NCBI RefSeq assembly: GCF_027812955.1
Contig: NZ_JAPYZV010000001.1
Span: 361,769-425,768, forward strand
Direction: 5' to 3'
DNA from: Pedococcus sp. 5OH_020
GTDB lineage: Bacteria; Actinomycetota; Actinomycetes; Actinomycetales; Dermatophilaceae
Length of the DNA stretch: 64,000 bases
Shown here one piece after another: positions 52,670-61,887 of this stretch. Below the pieces are notes generated by a model, which was not told the origin of the DNA, did no database searches, and saw only the letters and a program-made list of their open reading frames with translations. The stretch's first letter is position 1. Each line of letters begins with the position of its first letter. The position numbers and the translations under genes are program-made.

Positions 52670-53931
52670 GGGCGACGGACTTCCTTCTCGAGGTCGGACA
52701 GGTCGTGGGCGAGGGTCAGCAGGGCTGTCTCGTCCGGTGCGGGTGGGCCGGCGAGCACCGCCGCGACGGCGACGGGGTCGCGGGCGGCCGCAGTGGCCAC
52801 CGCGGCCGCCACGGCGGCGGGTGTGGCGGACGGCGGCAGGCCCAGGTAGCCGCCGAGGCGACGACAGGCCCGGGCCCGCAGCGCCTGTCCTGCCCGCCCC
52901 GTGTCCCGTGCTTTGCGGTAGAGGCGGCCGCGGCTCTGGGTGGTCTCGATGGCCTTCACCACGGCGGGCAGCGGCTCCGCCACCAGCGGACCGAACCTGC
53001 GGCCGCGCCAGACCATCAGCGCGAGAAGCCCCAGGAGGAGCAGAACGGCCAGCGGCCCGACCGCCGCTGGGACCTGTGAGGTGGGGGTGGTGTCGCCGGT
53101 GCTGATGTCCAGGGCCGACGGCAGGTACCACTCCAGACGCTCGCCACGAGCCAGGAGCCGGACCGCCACGCCAGCATTGTCGAGCTGCGTGATGTCGCCG
53201 TTGCGCAGGAGCAGCCCGGTGCCCAGTACGGCGATCTCGGGCCGGCTCTCGTGCGGTTGCGCCGCCACCACGACCAGTGCCGAGCCGTGCTGGCCGAAGC
53301 ACTCGGTCACGTCGTCACGCGCTGTGCTGTGGAACCCCGCGGTGCCGACGGTCGCTCCCTGCGACTGCGCCTCGTACAGCCGGCCTCCGGTCGTGATGGT
53401 GTCGCTCGGGCGGATGCCGTCCACCGAGCAGCCTGCCCGCACGCTGGGCCCAGGGGAGTCCGCGGAGGACACGTCCACGGGAAGGTGCAGGGCTCGCAGC
53501 AGGAAGCCGGGTGGCTCGACGAGAACGAGCCTGCGGGCGCCCCGGACGCGGTCGAGCATCGTGCGCGCCGTCTGGTCGGACAGCTGGCCCGTCCCCGTCA
53601 CGACGACGGTGGTGTCCCGACCTGGCGCCTCCCGCCCGAGCAGGTCGTCCTGCCCGCGCACGACCGTGACGCCGACGCCGCGCTGGTGGAGAACGCTCGC
53701 CACCGCCTGGGCTCCCTCGCGGCCCGGGTTCCCGGGGTCCAGCGGGACGCCGCGGTGTGCCGCGCGGCGCACTCCCACCGTCACGGCCGTGGTCACCAAG
53801 GCGAGCACGAGGACCACGACGACGGTCCAGAACGCGCGACGCGAGCGCGCTGTCCCGCCAGGTCGGGCAGACCTGACGACGCTCGGCGCGCTCTGCTCGG
53901 CAGCAGACCGCTCCCAGACCTGAAGCGTCAC
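52666..53931 (-). CDS. DUF4350 membrane protein
   Basis: 421-residue protein: short cytosolic start, a helix (AFWTVVVVLVLALVTTAVTVGV, about 32-53), an external domain of about 230 residues resembling the glutamine-amidotransferase-like DUF4350 region (VTVVRGQDDLL; RRLVLVEPPGF), a second helix (AVGPLAVLLLLGLLALMVW), and a cytosolic helical tail. GTG start overlapping the DUF4129 stop. Conserved member of the MoxR/DUF58 locus; function unknown. Confidence 0.82.
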
Positions 53932-54647
53932 CCGCCCACCCCGGCATGGTCCCCTGCCACAGCCCCCGCGTCGCGTTCGTCCGCGGGGTCGCCGCCGTCT
54001 CGGGCACTGGCGTGCAACGGCCGCGCCGCCGCGACGGCACGCTGAAGGGCGAGCATCTGGTCCGCCTCTGCAGCGCTGGCGTCGGCCTGGCCGTAGGCGA
54101 TCGCGTCGAACCGGTCGGCCGCCCACGCCAGGTCAGCCCGCAGGGATGGCACGACCACCGCGAGCCGGCCGGAGATCTCGTGGGCGGTCAAGGACGGGGC
54201 GTCCTCGAGCAGCGCACGCTCGACCCCGCCCACGGCGATGGAGCGCAGCAGATCGAGCACGCACTCGGCGTACCGTCCCTCGGCCCTCGCCTGCAGCGCG
54301 CGCTCGAGGTACTGCCGCGCGGTGAGTCGTTCCACGCTGACCGCCGCCCTGTCGTCGGCGTGAGGCAGCCGTCGGGTCCGGCGGACGAAGCGCAGCATGT
54401 AGGCGACGAGGAGGACGAGGGCCACGGACACGAGGCCTGCCACCACGGTGGGCAGCGGCCGGGTGGGGGAGTGCACCCCGCTGAGCAGGTCCTCCAGCCA
54501 CCGCTGGACCGCTTCGAGCGCGCGGGTCAGCGGGTCGCGCGTGTCGCGGTATGCCGGCTTGGCCAGCTCCGCCTGGAGCCACGCGCGCGCCTCGCGGTTC
54601 CCCGGGTCGAGCCTCGCGGGCGCCGCCAGGAGCCGGGTGAGGCTCAC
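53928..54647 (-). CDS. DUF4129 membrane protein
   Basis: 239-residue protein with one central helix (VVAGLVSVALVLLVAYMLRFV, about residues 68-88). The C-terminal cytosolic part has the DUF4129 pattern: ARQYLERALQARAEGRYAEC, VLDLLRSIAVGGVERALL and LTAHEISGRLA. DUF4129 proteins resemble the C-terminal part of transglutaminase-like membrane proteins. GTG start overlapping the upstream stop (GTGA). Conserved neighbour of DUF4350 and MoxR. Confidence 0.82.
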   Translation of the reverse strand: MSLTRLLAAPARLDPGNREARAWLQAELAKPAYRDTRDPLTRALEAVQRWLEDLLSGVHSPTRPLPTVVAGLVSVALVLLVAYMLRFVRRTRRLPHADDRAAVSVERLTARQYLERALQARAEGRYAECVLDLLRSIAVGGVERALLEDAPSLTAHEISGRLAVVVPSLRADLAWAADRFDAIAYGQADASAAEADQMLALQRAVAAARPLHASARDGGDPADERDAGAVAGDHAGVGG

Positions 54648-55831
54648 CCGGCCACCGGGGCCCCCGTCGCGGCCCGCGCGAGCGCCAGGTCGAAGCCCTC
54701 CCTGCGGATCCGGGCGTCCGTGTAGAGCAGCGCCACGACGCCTGCCTGGAAGGGCTGCGCCACCAACGCGGCCACGAGACCTCCGACCACCGAGGACGCC
54801 ATCACGATGGCGAACATCGCCGCGTCCGAGGCGCCGCCGTCGCTCGTCGCGGTGACCGCGACCCCGAGGACCAGACCCAGCAGCTGGAACCCGAAGCCGA
54901 GCACCTGCTGGACGATCGCCACGAGCACCGCTGCCAGCAGGAGCACTCCCAGGGTCCGCCAGAACCGGCGCGAGGTGAGCGCCCAGGACCGTCGAAGGGC
55001 GGCGACCACACCGATGTCCTCGAGCACCAGGGCCGGCGTGGCCAGCGCGACGCGCACGCCCGCCGTGACGATGCCGACCACCACCGCGAGGAAGCCCAGC
55101 ACGGCGACGGCTCCTCCGACGGGGGAGTCCCGCGCCACGGCCCACACCACGAGACCGACCAGTGCGCCCACGACGAGGACCACCGGGAGCATGAGGAGCA
55201 GACACAGACCGGCCAGCCGCGGGATCATCGCACGCGTGTGGCGCCACGTCTCGCCGATCGAGGGCCGACGGCCCAGGACGCCTTCCCCCACCGGGTAGGA
55301 CAGCATGCCAGTGAGCGCCACGGACGTGACTGCGCTGAAGAGGTACATCACCGTGAGCCCGCCCAGGGCGCCGACGGCGAGCAGGGTGTCGGAGGCGCCG
55401 CCGGGCAGTTGTGTCGCGAGGAGGTAGGCCACGGCGGCCAGGAGCGCCAAGACCCCGACGACCACCAGGCTGGTGACGAGGGCCAGGCCGAAGAACGTGC
55501 GCGGGTTGCGGCGGGTCGCCGCGAACGCTCCGTCCAGGATGTCCGTGAAGCCCAGCGGACGCAACGGGATGATGCCCGGCTTGTGAGCCGTGAACGCGGT
55601 GGTCCAGGGCAGCTGCGGCGGCGGGGGCAGCTGCAGTGGCGGGGGCTGCGCCGGCGTGGCCGTGTGGGGTGACCCGAGGGGCGGTCCGGCGAGGTCCCGA
55701 GCGGCGGACGCCGCACCGGGGAAGTCCGGTGTGGGGTAGCCCGGCGGCGTGGAGCCTGGCGCGGCCCACGCCGGAGGGCCGTCCGGGCCCTCCCCACCGC
55801 GGGCCTGGTCCTCCGCAGGCATGTCGCTCAT
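54644..55831 (-). CDS. polytopic membrane protein with a Pro-rich cytosolic N-terminus
   Basis: 395-residue protein resembling the membrane domain found in some glycerophosphodiester phosphodiesterases but without any catalytic domain. Residues 1-85 are rich in Pro/Gly/Ala and probably disordered; PLRPLGFTDILDGAFAATRR near 90 is the conserved entry motif; six to seven helices follow. First gene of the minus-strand operon leading to DUF4129, DUF4350, moxR and DUF58. Function unknown; likely a scaffold or regulator in the membrane. Confidence 0.75.
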   Translation of the reverse strand: MSDMPAEDQARGGEGPDGPPAWAAPGSTPPGYPTPDFPGAASAARDLAGPPLGSPHTATPAQPPPLQLPPPPQLPWTTAFTAHKPGIIPLRPLGFTDILDGAFAATRRNPRTFFGLALVTSLVVVGVLALLAAVAYLLATQLPGGASDTLLAVGALGGLTVMYLFSAVTSVALTGMLSYPVGEGVLGRRPSIGETWRHTRAMIPRLAGLCLLLMLPVVLVVGALVGLVVWAVARDSPVGGAVAVLGFLAVVVGIVTAGVRVALATPALVLEDIGVVAALRRSWALTSRRFWRTLGVLLLAAVLVAIVQQVLGFGFQLLGLVLGVAVTATSDGGASDAAMFAIVMASSVVGGLVAALVAQPFQAGVVALLYTDARIRREGFDLALARAATGAPVAG

Positions 55832-55935
55832 GGTGTGCCTGCCCCTCAGCTCCGGCCAACGTGTAGGCCAGAACCTACCAAGCCGCGACGCAGCGGTGGA
55901 CCGGTTCGTCCCTTCCGACCCCTCCTGTCCCGCTC

Positions 55936-56544
55936 CTACCTCGCCAGAGCGGAGAGCAGCGGTTCGAGGTCCGCGGGACGCGCCGACGTCGCGCCGAGCG
56001 CCTCCTGCCTGGCCACGACCCGGGGCTCGTCCCTCATCAGGGTCAGGCCACGACGGACGAGGGTCCACGGGGGCTTGCGGCGCTCGGACAGGTCGCGCAG
56101 CAGGCGCCGGACGAACGTGACCACCCTGTGGTGGTGGACGCAGTATGCCCCGGCCAGGAGCCCCCGGTCGCGCAGCTCCCCGATGATCTCCGCGCCGAAG
56201 ATCCCCTCCGCGAGGACCAGGTCGTGCGGCCGCGCGTGGACGGTCGCGGTGTCGACCGCCCTGCTCCGCGCGATGTCGTACACCGGGGTGCACACCGAGC
56301 CGGTGGTCACCAGCGTCTCCAGGGCAGCCGCCGCTGCGGCGCCGTCCCACGAGCCAGGGTGGTCCCAGTCGATGATGCCCAGCTCCTCGCTGCGCGGCAT
56401 GGCGGGGTCCTCCCGGTCACGGTAGAAGTCGTCCAGCCGGACGACGGGCCACCCATGTGCGGCTCGAAGCCGGGCGGCCAACCGCGACTTGCCGGCACCG
56501 CTGGGGCCCGTGAGAACGACGACCCGCGCGCGGGTCTCAGCCAT
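55936..56544 (-). CDS. uridine kinase-like P-loop kinase
   Basis: 202-residue nucleoside kinase-like protein. Walker A GPSGAGKS is at residues 13-20, followed by VVRLDDFYRDREDPAMP, typical of uridine/cytidine kinases, and IDWDHPGSWD, VYDIARSRAV and LVLAEGIFGAEI. The likely reaction is uridine (or cytidine) + NTP to UMP (CMP), recovering nucleosides imported by the 37386-42546 transporter. The ATG at 56544 is chosen by homology. Follows the aldehyde dehydrogenase pair in the same direction. Confidence 0.82.
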   Translation of the reverse strand: MAETRARVVVLTGPSGAGKSRLAARLRAAHGWPVVRLDDFYRDREDPAMPRSEELGIIDWDHPGSWDGAAAAAALETLVTTGSVCTPVYDIARSRAVDTATVHARPHDLVLAEGIFGAEIIGELRDRGLLAGAYCVHHHRVVTFVRRLLRDLSERRKPPWTLVRRGLTLMRDEPRVVARQEALGATSARPADLEPLLSALAR

Positions 56545-56626
56545 GGGCCCGCGCTGCCGCAGGGTCGAGGGCGGCCGCGTGAGCCCGGAGGGCGCGCCGT
56601 TCCCCGGCCGTCGAGACGGGCAACGG

Positions 56627-57562
56627 TCAGCGGCCCTTGGGGTGCCAGACCGTCTTGGTCTCGAGGAAGGACGTGACCCGCGAGAGGTCCGGCGTCCGTG
56701 ACCAGTCCGGCTCCACGGCGTCAGAACCGGCCCCGGCCGGACGCACGACCCTCTTGAGGTTCTCCGCCGCGGCGAGCTCGAGGTCACCCCAGCTCACGCC
56801 GTCGGCCGCCGCAGCGCCTGCCAGGTCGATCGCGTTGACGTCGCGGTGCGAGGCGATCCAGGGCGCGACCTCCGCGGTCCTGCCTGTGATGAGGTTGACC
56901 ACCCCGCCGGGCACGTCGGAGGTGGCGAGCGCCTCGGACAGCGTGATGGCGGGAAGCGGGCGCTGCTCGCTGGTCAGCACCACGACCGTGTTGCCGGAGA
57001 CGACCACGGGGGCCACCACGGACACCAGGCCCAGGAGCGATGACCCTTGCGGCGCAAGGACCCCGACGACACCGGTCGGCTCCGGCGCCGAGATGTCGAA
57101 GTACGGTCCGGCGACCGGGTTGAGGCCACCGAGGACCTGGGCGAGCTTGTCCGCCCAGCCGGCGTACCAGACCCAGCGGTCGATCGCCTGCGAGACCACG
57201 GCCTCCGCGCGACGTTCGGCCAGACCCTCGCTGGCCCGGACCTCCGCGACGAACTGGGCTCGCCGGCCCTCCATCACCTCCGCGACGCGGTACAGCACCT
57301 GGCCGCGGTTGTACGCCGTCGATCCGGCCCACCCCGCAAAGGCGGCCCGTGCGGCGACGACCGCGTCACGGGCGTCCTTGCGCGACCCCTGCGCCGCGTT
57401 GGCGAGGAACCGGCCCCGGTGGTCGACGACCTCGTACGACCTGCCGGACTCCGATCGGGGGAACTTCCCGCCGATGTACAGCTTGTAGGTCTTGCGGACG
57501 TCGACCCGGGTGTCAGCCGCACCCGGGCCGCGGGTGGTGCCTGCGGACACGGTGGCGCTCAC
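56627..57562 (-). CDS. truncated aldehyde dehydrogenase-like protein without catalytic domain
   Basis: 311-residue protein related to aldehyde dehydrogenases but far shorter than the usual 480. The N-terminal coenzyme-binding region is recognisable (YKLYIGGKFPRSESGRSYEV; GVVGVLAPQGSSLLGLVSVV; LPAITLSEALATSDVPGGVV). Where active enzymes have the FTGST glycine loop it reads AIDLAGA, and the catalytic Glu and Cys region is absent; the chain ends soon after with KRVVRPAGAG. The GTG start overlaps the stop of the full-length enzyme (GTGA), so they are probably made in equal amount. A non-catalytic partner subunit is inferred. Confidence 0.8.
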   Translation of the reverse strand: MSATVSAGTTRGPGAADTRVDVRKTYKLYIGGKFPRSESGRSYEVVDHRGRFLANAAQGSRKDARDAVVAARAAFAGWAGSTAYNRGQVLYRVAEVMEGRRAQFVAEVRASEGLAERRAEAVVSQAIDRWVWYAGWADKLAQVLGGLNPVAGPYFDISAPEPTGVVGVLAPQGSSLLGLVSVVAPVVVSGNTVVVLTSEQRPLPAITLSEALATSDVPGGVVNLITGRTAEVAPWIASHRDVNAIDLAGAAAADGVSWGDLELAAAENLKRVVRPAGAGSDAVEPDWSRTPDLSRVTSFLETKTVWHPKGR

Positions 57563-59007
57563 TTGGCGTCTCCCGTAGCGACGTAGGCGTAGAGGCCGTG
57601 ACGACCGCCTTCGCGCCCGTAGCCGGACTCCTTGTAGCCGCCGAAGGGGCTCGTCGGGTCGAACTTGTTGAAGGTGTTGGCCCACACCACGCCCGCGCGG
57701 AGCTGGTCGGCCATCCAGAGGATCCGCGACCCCTTCTCGGTCCAGATCCCGGCAGACAGGCCGTATGGCGTGTTGTTCGCCTTGGCCACAGCCTCGTGCG
57801 GGGTGCGGAACGTCAGGACGGACAGCACCGGCCCGAAGATCTCCTCCTGGGCGATGCGGTGGGTCTGGCTGACCCCGGTGAAGACGGTGGGCCGGAACCA
57901 GAAGCCCTTGGCAGGCAGCTCGCAGCCGTTGTCCCAGCGCTCGGCGCCCTCCGCCTCACCCGCCGCCGTCAGCTCGGTGATGCGCTGCAGCTGGGCCTGG
58001 GAGTTGATCGCCCCGACGTCGGTGTTCTTGTCGAGTGGGTCGCCGACGCGAAGCGTGCCGAGCCGGCGCTTGAGCCGCCGCTCGACCTCCTCGGCGATGG
58101 ACTCCTGGACGAGCAGACGGGAGCCCGCGCAGCAGACGTGGCCCTGGTTGAAGAAGATGCCGTTGACGATGCCCTCGACCGCCTGGTCCAGCGGCGCGTC
58201 GTCGAAGACGATGTTCGCCGCCTTCCCGCCCAGCTCCAGGGTCGCCTTCTTCCGCGTGCCCGCGATGGACCGCGCGATCATCTTGCCGACGCCCGTGGAC
58301 CCGGTGAAGGCGAGCTTGTCGATGTCGGGGTGGTCGACGATCGCCTGGCCCGTGGCGCCCGCACCGGTGACGATGTTGACGACCCCTGGCGGCAGGTCGG
58401 CCTGCTGCAGGACCTCCGCGAAGAGCAGGGCGGACAACGGCGTCGTCTCCGCAGGCTTGATCACGACGGTGTTACCGGTGGCGAGGGCGGGTGCGACCTT
58501 CCAGGCCAGCATGAGCAGCGGGAAGTTCCACGGGATGACCTGTCCCACGACTCCCAGCGGCCTGGGGTCGGTCCCCAGCCCGGCATACTCCAGCTTGTCG
58601 GCCCATCCCGCGTGGTAGAAGAAGTGCGCCGCCGCCAGCGGCACGTCGACGTCGCGGCTCTCCTTGATCGGCTTGCCGTTGTCGATGCTCTCCAGGACCG
58701 CGAACTCGCGCGAACGCTCCTGGAGCAGCCGGGCGATCCGGAACAGGTACTTCCCACGGTCGGTGCCCGACATCCGGCCCCAGACCCCCTGGTAGGCCCG
58801 CCGTGCGGCGGCGACAGCCCGGTCGACGTCGGCCTCGCTCGCCGCAGTCACCTCGGCGAGCACCTCCTCGGTCGCCGGGTTCACCGACTTGAAGGCAGAG
58901 CCACCCTGGGACTCGGTGAAGGCTCCGTCGATGAAGAGCCCGTACGAGGGTCTGATGTCGACGACGGAGCGGGACTCCGGTGCGGGTGCGTACTCGAAGG
59001 TGGCCAT
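57559..59007 (-). CDS. aldehyde dehydrogenase
   Basis: 482-residue NAD(P)-dependent aldehyde dehydrogenase. Conserved parts: PWNFPLLMLAWKVAPALATG near 148, FTGSTGVGK near 225, catalytic Glu in LELGGKAANIVF near 250, catalytic Cys in NQGHVCCAGSRL near 284, and IFGPVLSV near 383. A TGAGGA site precedes the ATG at 59007. It follows deoC, whose cleavage of deoxyribose 5-phosphate gives acetaldehyde, so oxidation of acetaldehyde is its likely job. Coupled to a truncated homologue downstream. Confidence 0.92.
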   Translation of the reverse strand: MATFEYAPAPESRSVVDIRPSYGLFIDGAFTESQGGSAFKSVNPATEEVLAEVTAASEADVDRAVAAARRAYQGVWGRMSGTDRGKYLFRIARLLQERSREFAVLESIDNGKPIKESRDVDVPLAAAHFFYHAGWADKLEYAGLGTDPRPLGVVGQVIPWNFPLLMLAWKVAPALATGNTVVIKPAETTPLSALLFAEVLQQADLPPGVVNIVTGAGATGQAIVDHPDIDKLAFTGSTGVGKMIARSIAGTRKKATLELGGKAANIVFDDAPLDQAVEGIVNGIFFNQGHVCCAGSRLLVQESIAEEVERRLKRRLGTLRVGDPLDKNTDVGAINSQAQLQRITELTAAGEAEGAERWDNGCELPAKGFWFRPTVFTGVSQTHRIAQEEIFGPVLSVLTFRTPHEAVAKANNTPYGLSAGIWTEKGSRILWMADQLRAGVVWANTFNKFDPTSPFGGYKESGYGREGGRHGLYAYVATGDAK

Positions 59008-59055
59008 GGGGTGGTTCCTCAGCGTGCGTAGGGGGCGAGGGTCAGCGCGTGGGGC

Positions 59056-59126
59056 GTGCTGGGGGGTCAGTGCTGGCGGTCGGTGCTGGGGGTCCGGTGC
59101 CGGGGGTCCGGTGCCGGCGGGGTCAG
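59056..59126. repeat. 13-14-bp tandem repeat, 5 copies, at the deoC stop
   Basis: Copies start at 59056, 59070, 59083, 59097 and 59111; consensus GTGCTGGGGGTCCG. The last copy contains the deoC stop codon (59123-59125). The unit is not a multiple of three. The array fills most of the deoC-aldehyde dehydrogenase gap. Confidence 0.82.
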
Positions 59127-60139
59127 TAGAGACTCGGTGAGTCGTCGGTGACGTAGTCGGCGCCGGAGTAGGCGCCGGTGGCAAGCTTCTGCCGCTGCAG
59201 CAGCAGGTCGTTGAGCAGGCTCGACGCGCCGAAGCGGAACCAGTACGGGTCGAGCCAGTCGTCCCCCGCCACCTCGCTGACCGCCACGAGGAACTTCACA
59301 GCGTCCTTGCTGGTCCGGATCCCGCCGGCCGGCTTGACCCCGACCATCTCGCCGGTCGCGTCACGCCAGTCGCGCACCGCCTCCAGCATCACCAGGGTCA
59401 CCGGCAGGGTCGCGGCCGGCGAGACCTTCCCCGTGGAGGTCTTGATGAAGTCCGCGCCGGCCAGCATCGACAGCCAGGACGCCCGGCGCACGTTGTCGTA
59501 GGTGACCAGCTCTCCGGTCTCCATGATGACCTTCAGGCGGGCCCTGGACCCCTCCGGACGCACGCAGGCCTGGGCCACCTGCGCGATCTCGCGGAACACC
59601 GTGAGGTAGTCGCCGGAGAGGAAGGCGCCTCGGTCGATCACCATGTCGATCTCGTCCGCGCCCGCCTGGACCGCGTCTTCGGTGTCGGCGAGCTTGACGG
59701 GCATCAGGGCCCGTCCGCTCGGGAAGGCCGTCGCGACCGCGGCGACGTTCACACCGCTGGACCCGAGTGCCTTCTTGGCGACCGCCGCCAGGTCCCCGTA
59801 CACGCACACGGCCGCAGGTCGGGGCGTGGCCGGGTCTGTCGGGTCGGGCGTCAGAGCCTTGGCGCACAGCCCTCGGACCTTGCCGGGAGTGTCAGCGCCC
59901 TCCAGGGTCGTGAGGTCGATCATCGAGATGGCCAGGTCGATCGCCCAGGCCTTGGACGTGGTCTTGATCGACCGGGTCCCCAGGCTCGCCGCCCGGGCCT
60001 CGCAGCCGACCTGGTCTACCCCGGGCAGCGAGTGCAGCCAGCTCGTAAGCGCGCTGTCGCTCAGGCGCGTGACGCCCAGCAGGTCTCGCGCGCGGGCGGT
60101 CGCGTCCACCGAGGGCGCCAAGGCGGGGGAGGTACTCAC
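59123..60139 (-). CDS. deoC: deoxyribose-phosphate aldolase
   Basis: 338-residue class I aldolase splitting 2-deoxyribose 5-phosphate into acetaldehyde and glyceraldehyde 3-phosphate. The Schiff-base lysine lies in FIKTSTGK near residue 237; GVKPAGGIR near 271 binds phosphate; EIDMVIDRG is conserved. It is longer than E. coli DeoC (about 260) because of an N-terminal extension, as in other actinobacteria and eukaryotes. The GTG at 60139 lies six bases after a TAGACT box. Completes the breakdown path PNP, phosphomutase, DeoC, aldehyde dehydrogenase. Confidence 0.95.
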   Translation of the reverse strand: MSTSPALAPSVDATARARDLLGVTRLSDSALTSWLHSLPGVDQVGCEARAASLGTRSIKTTSKAWAIDLAISMIDLTTLEGADTPGKVRGLCAKALTPDPTDPATPRPAAVCVYGDLAAVAKKALGSSGVNVAAVATAFPSGRALMPVKLADTEDAVQAGADEIDMVIDRGAFLSGDYLTVFREIAQVAQACVRPEGSRARLKVIMETGELVTYDNVRRASWLSMLAGADFIKTSTGKVSPAATLPVTLVMLEAVRDWRDATGEMVGVKPAGGIRTSKDAVKFLVAVSEVAGDDWLDPYWFRFGASSLLNDLLLQRQKLATGAYSGADYVTDDSPSLY

Positions 60140-60145
60140 TGCACG

Positions 60146-60151
60146 AGTCTA
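60146..60151 (-). promoter_or_regulatory. -10 box of a leaderless promoter (deoC)
   Basis: TAGACT on the minus strand, six bases before the GTG at 60139, 8 bp after the phosphomutase stop. Confidence 0.5.
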
Positions 60152-60159
60152 GCCGTGTC

Positions 60160-61875
60160 TCACACCGTGGTCAGCGAGCTCATGGCGCTGCGGATAGCGG
60201 CCAGGCGTGCGCCCGCATTCTCCTTCGCAGCGCCCAGCCCGTCACGGGCGTCGACGGGTTCCACGACCTCGAGGTACACCTTGAGCTTCGGCTCGGTGCC
60301 CGACGGCCGCACGATGACCCGGGACCTGTCCTCCAGGTAGTAGCGCAGCCCGTCGGTCGGCGGCAGCGGCTGGCTGCCCAGGGCCAGGTCGTCGGCCTGC
60401 GACACCGCGATGCCGGCCACCTCCCGCAGCTGCGTCGCCCGCAGGCGGCTCATGACGTCGCCGATCAGCGCGAGGTCTGCCACCCGGACCGAGAAGGAGT
60501 CCGTCGCGTGCAGGCCGTGCTGGACCGCGAGGTCGTCCAAGCGGTCGGTCAGCGTTCGGCCCTGCGCCTTGAGGGTCGCCGCGAGCTCGGCCATGAGCAG
60601 GCAGGCGCTCAGGCCGTCCTTGTCCCGCACGCGGCGCGGGTCGACGCAGTAGCCCAGCGCCTCCTCGTAGCCGTACCGCAGGCCCGGCACGCGCGAGATC
60701 CACTTGAACCCGGTGAGGGTCTCCTCGTGCCGGACCCCCGCGGCCGCAGCCATCGCGGCCAGCAGCCGGGACGACACGATGGAGCTGGCGAAGACGTCGA
60801 CCTCCGGGTCGACCCCGCGGTCCAGGATGTGCGCCCCCAGCAGCGCACCAACCTCGTCGCCGCGCAGCATCCGCCAGTCGCCCTCCACGGGGACGGCCAC
60901 GGCGCAGCGGTCGGCGTCCGGGTCGTTCGCGAGGACGAGGTCCGGCCCGACCTCGCGGGCCAGCTCCAGGGCGGCGTCGATCGCTCCTGGCTCCTCCGGG
61001 TTGGGGAAGGCGACCGTGGGGAACGCCGCGTCCGGGTGCTGCTGGCTGGGCACCGGGGTCGGCGGCGGGAACCCGGCCCGTTCGAAGACCCTCAGCAGGG
61101 TGTCGCTCCCCACGCCGTGCAGGGCGGTGTGGACCACGGCGAGGTCGCGGGGACTGTCGGCGGAGACCACCGCGGCGGTGGCGTCGAGGTACGCCTCGAG
61201 AACCTCGTCCCCGAGCGTGTGCCAGCCGTCCTGCGCGAGCGGTACGTCGGAGACGGCCGCGACGCGGGCGATGCAGGCCGCGATCTGGGCGTCCGCCGGC
61301 GGGACGATCTGCGACCCGTCGCCGAGGTAGACCTTGTAGCCGTTGTCCTGCGGCGGGTTGTGGCTGGCGGTCACCATCACGCCGGCGTCCGCTCCGAGGT
61401 GCCGGATTGCGAAGGCCAGCACCGGAGTGGGCAGGGTGTGCGGGAGGGTCGCCGCCCCGCCACCGGCTGCCACGACCACGGCGGCCGTGTCGCGCGCGAA
61501 CACGTCGGAGTTCTTCCGGGCGTCGTACCCGACGACGACGAACGGCTCCGGCTCGCTCTCCTGGAGGTACGCCGTGAGCCCGGCCGCGGCGCGGATGACC
61601 ACCGACCGGTTCATCCGGTTGGGTCCGGCGCCCAGGGCTCCCCGCAACCCGGCGGTCCCGAACTCGAGCATTCCTGAGAAGCGGTCACGCAGGTCCTCGA
61701 GGGCAGCCTCGTCGCCCTCCTTCGCCCGGCCGAGGACGAGGCCGAGCTCGACCCGCGTCTCGTGGTCGGGGTCGTCGTCCACCCAGGCCTGCGCCGCGTC
61801 GACGAGCTCCTCCGCCGCGTCCTGGGAGCGCGCTCCTGCCCTGTCCTGGCGGCCGTGCCTGCCGGCGTACGTCAT
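60160..61875 (-). CDS. phosphohexomutase-family enzyme, probable phosphopentomutase
   Basis: 571-residue alpha-D-phosphohexomutase (PGM/PMM family). Phosphoserine loop TASHNPPQDNGYKVYLG near residue 168, metal-binding loop NDPDADRCAV near 312, sugar-binding GYEEALGY near 397, and phosphate-binding RPSGTEPKLKVYLE near 532. N-terminal FGTAGLRG near 72 is typical of the PGM2-like branch, which includes phosphopentomutases. Between PNP and deoC it most likely converts (deoxy)ribose 1-phosphate to 5-phosphate, though a phosphogluco/mannomutase role cannot be excluded. AAGGAG precedes the ATG; 12 bp after the PNP stop. Confidence 0.88.
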   Translation of the reverse strand: MTYAGRHGRQDRAGARSQDAAEELVDAAQAWVDDDPDHETRVELGLVLGRAKEGDEAALEDLRDRFSGMLEFGTAGLRGALGAGPNRMNRSVVIRAAAGLTAYLQESEPEPFVVVGYDARKNSDVFARDTAAVVVAAGGGAATLPHTLPTPVLAFAIRHLGADAGVMVTASHNPPQDNGYKVYLGDGSQIVPPADAQIAACIARVAAVSDVPLAQDGWHTLGDEVLEAYLDATAAVVSADSPRDLAVVHTALHGVGSDTLLRVFERAGFPPPTPVPSQQHPDAAFPTVAFPNPEEPGAIDAALELAREVGPDLVLANDPDADRCAVAVPVEGDWRMLRGDEVGALLGAHILDRGVDPEVDVFASSIVSSRLLAAMAAAAGVRHEETLTGFKWISRVPGLRYGYEEALGYCVDPRRVRDKDGLSACLLMAELAATLKAQGRTLTDRLDDLAVQHGLHATDSFSVRVADLALIGDVMSRLRATQLREVAGIAVSQADDLALGSQPLPPTDGLRYYLEDRSRVIVRPSGTEPKLKVYLEVVEPVDARDGLGAAKENAGARLAAIRSAMSSLTTV

Positions 61876-61887
61876 CGGTCGGCTCCT

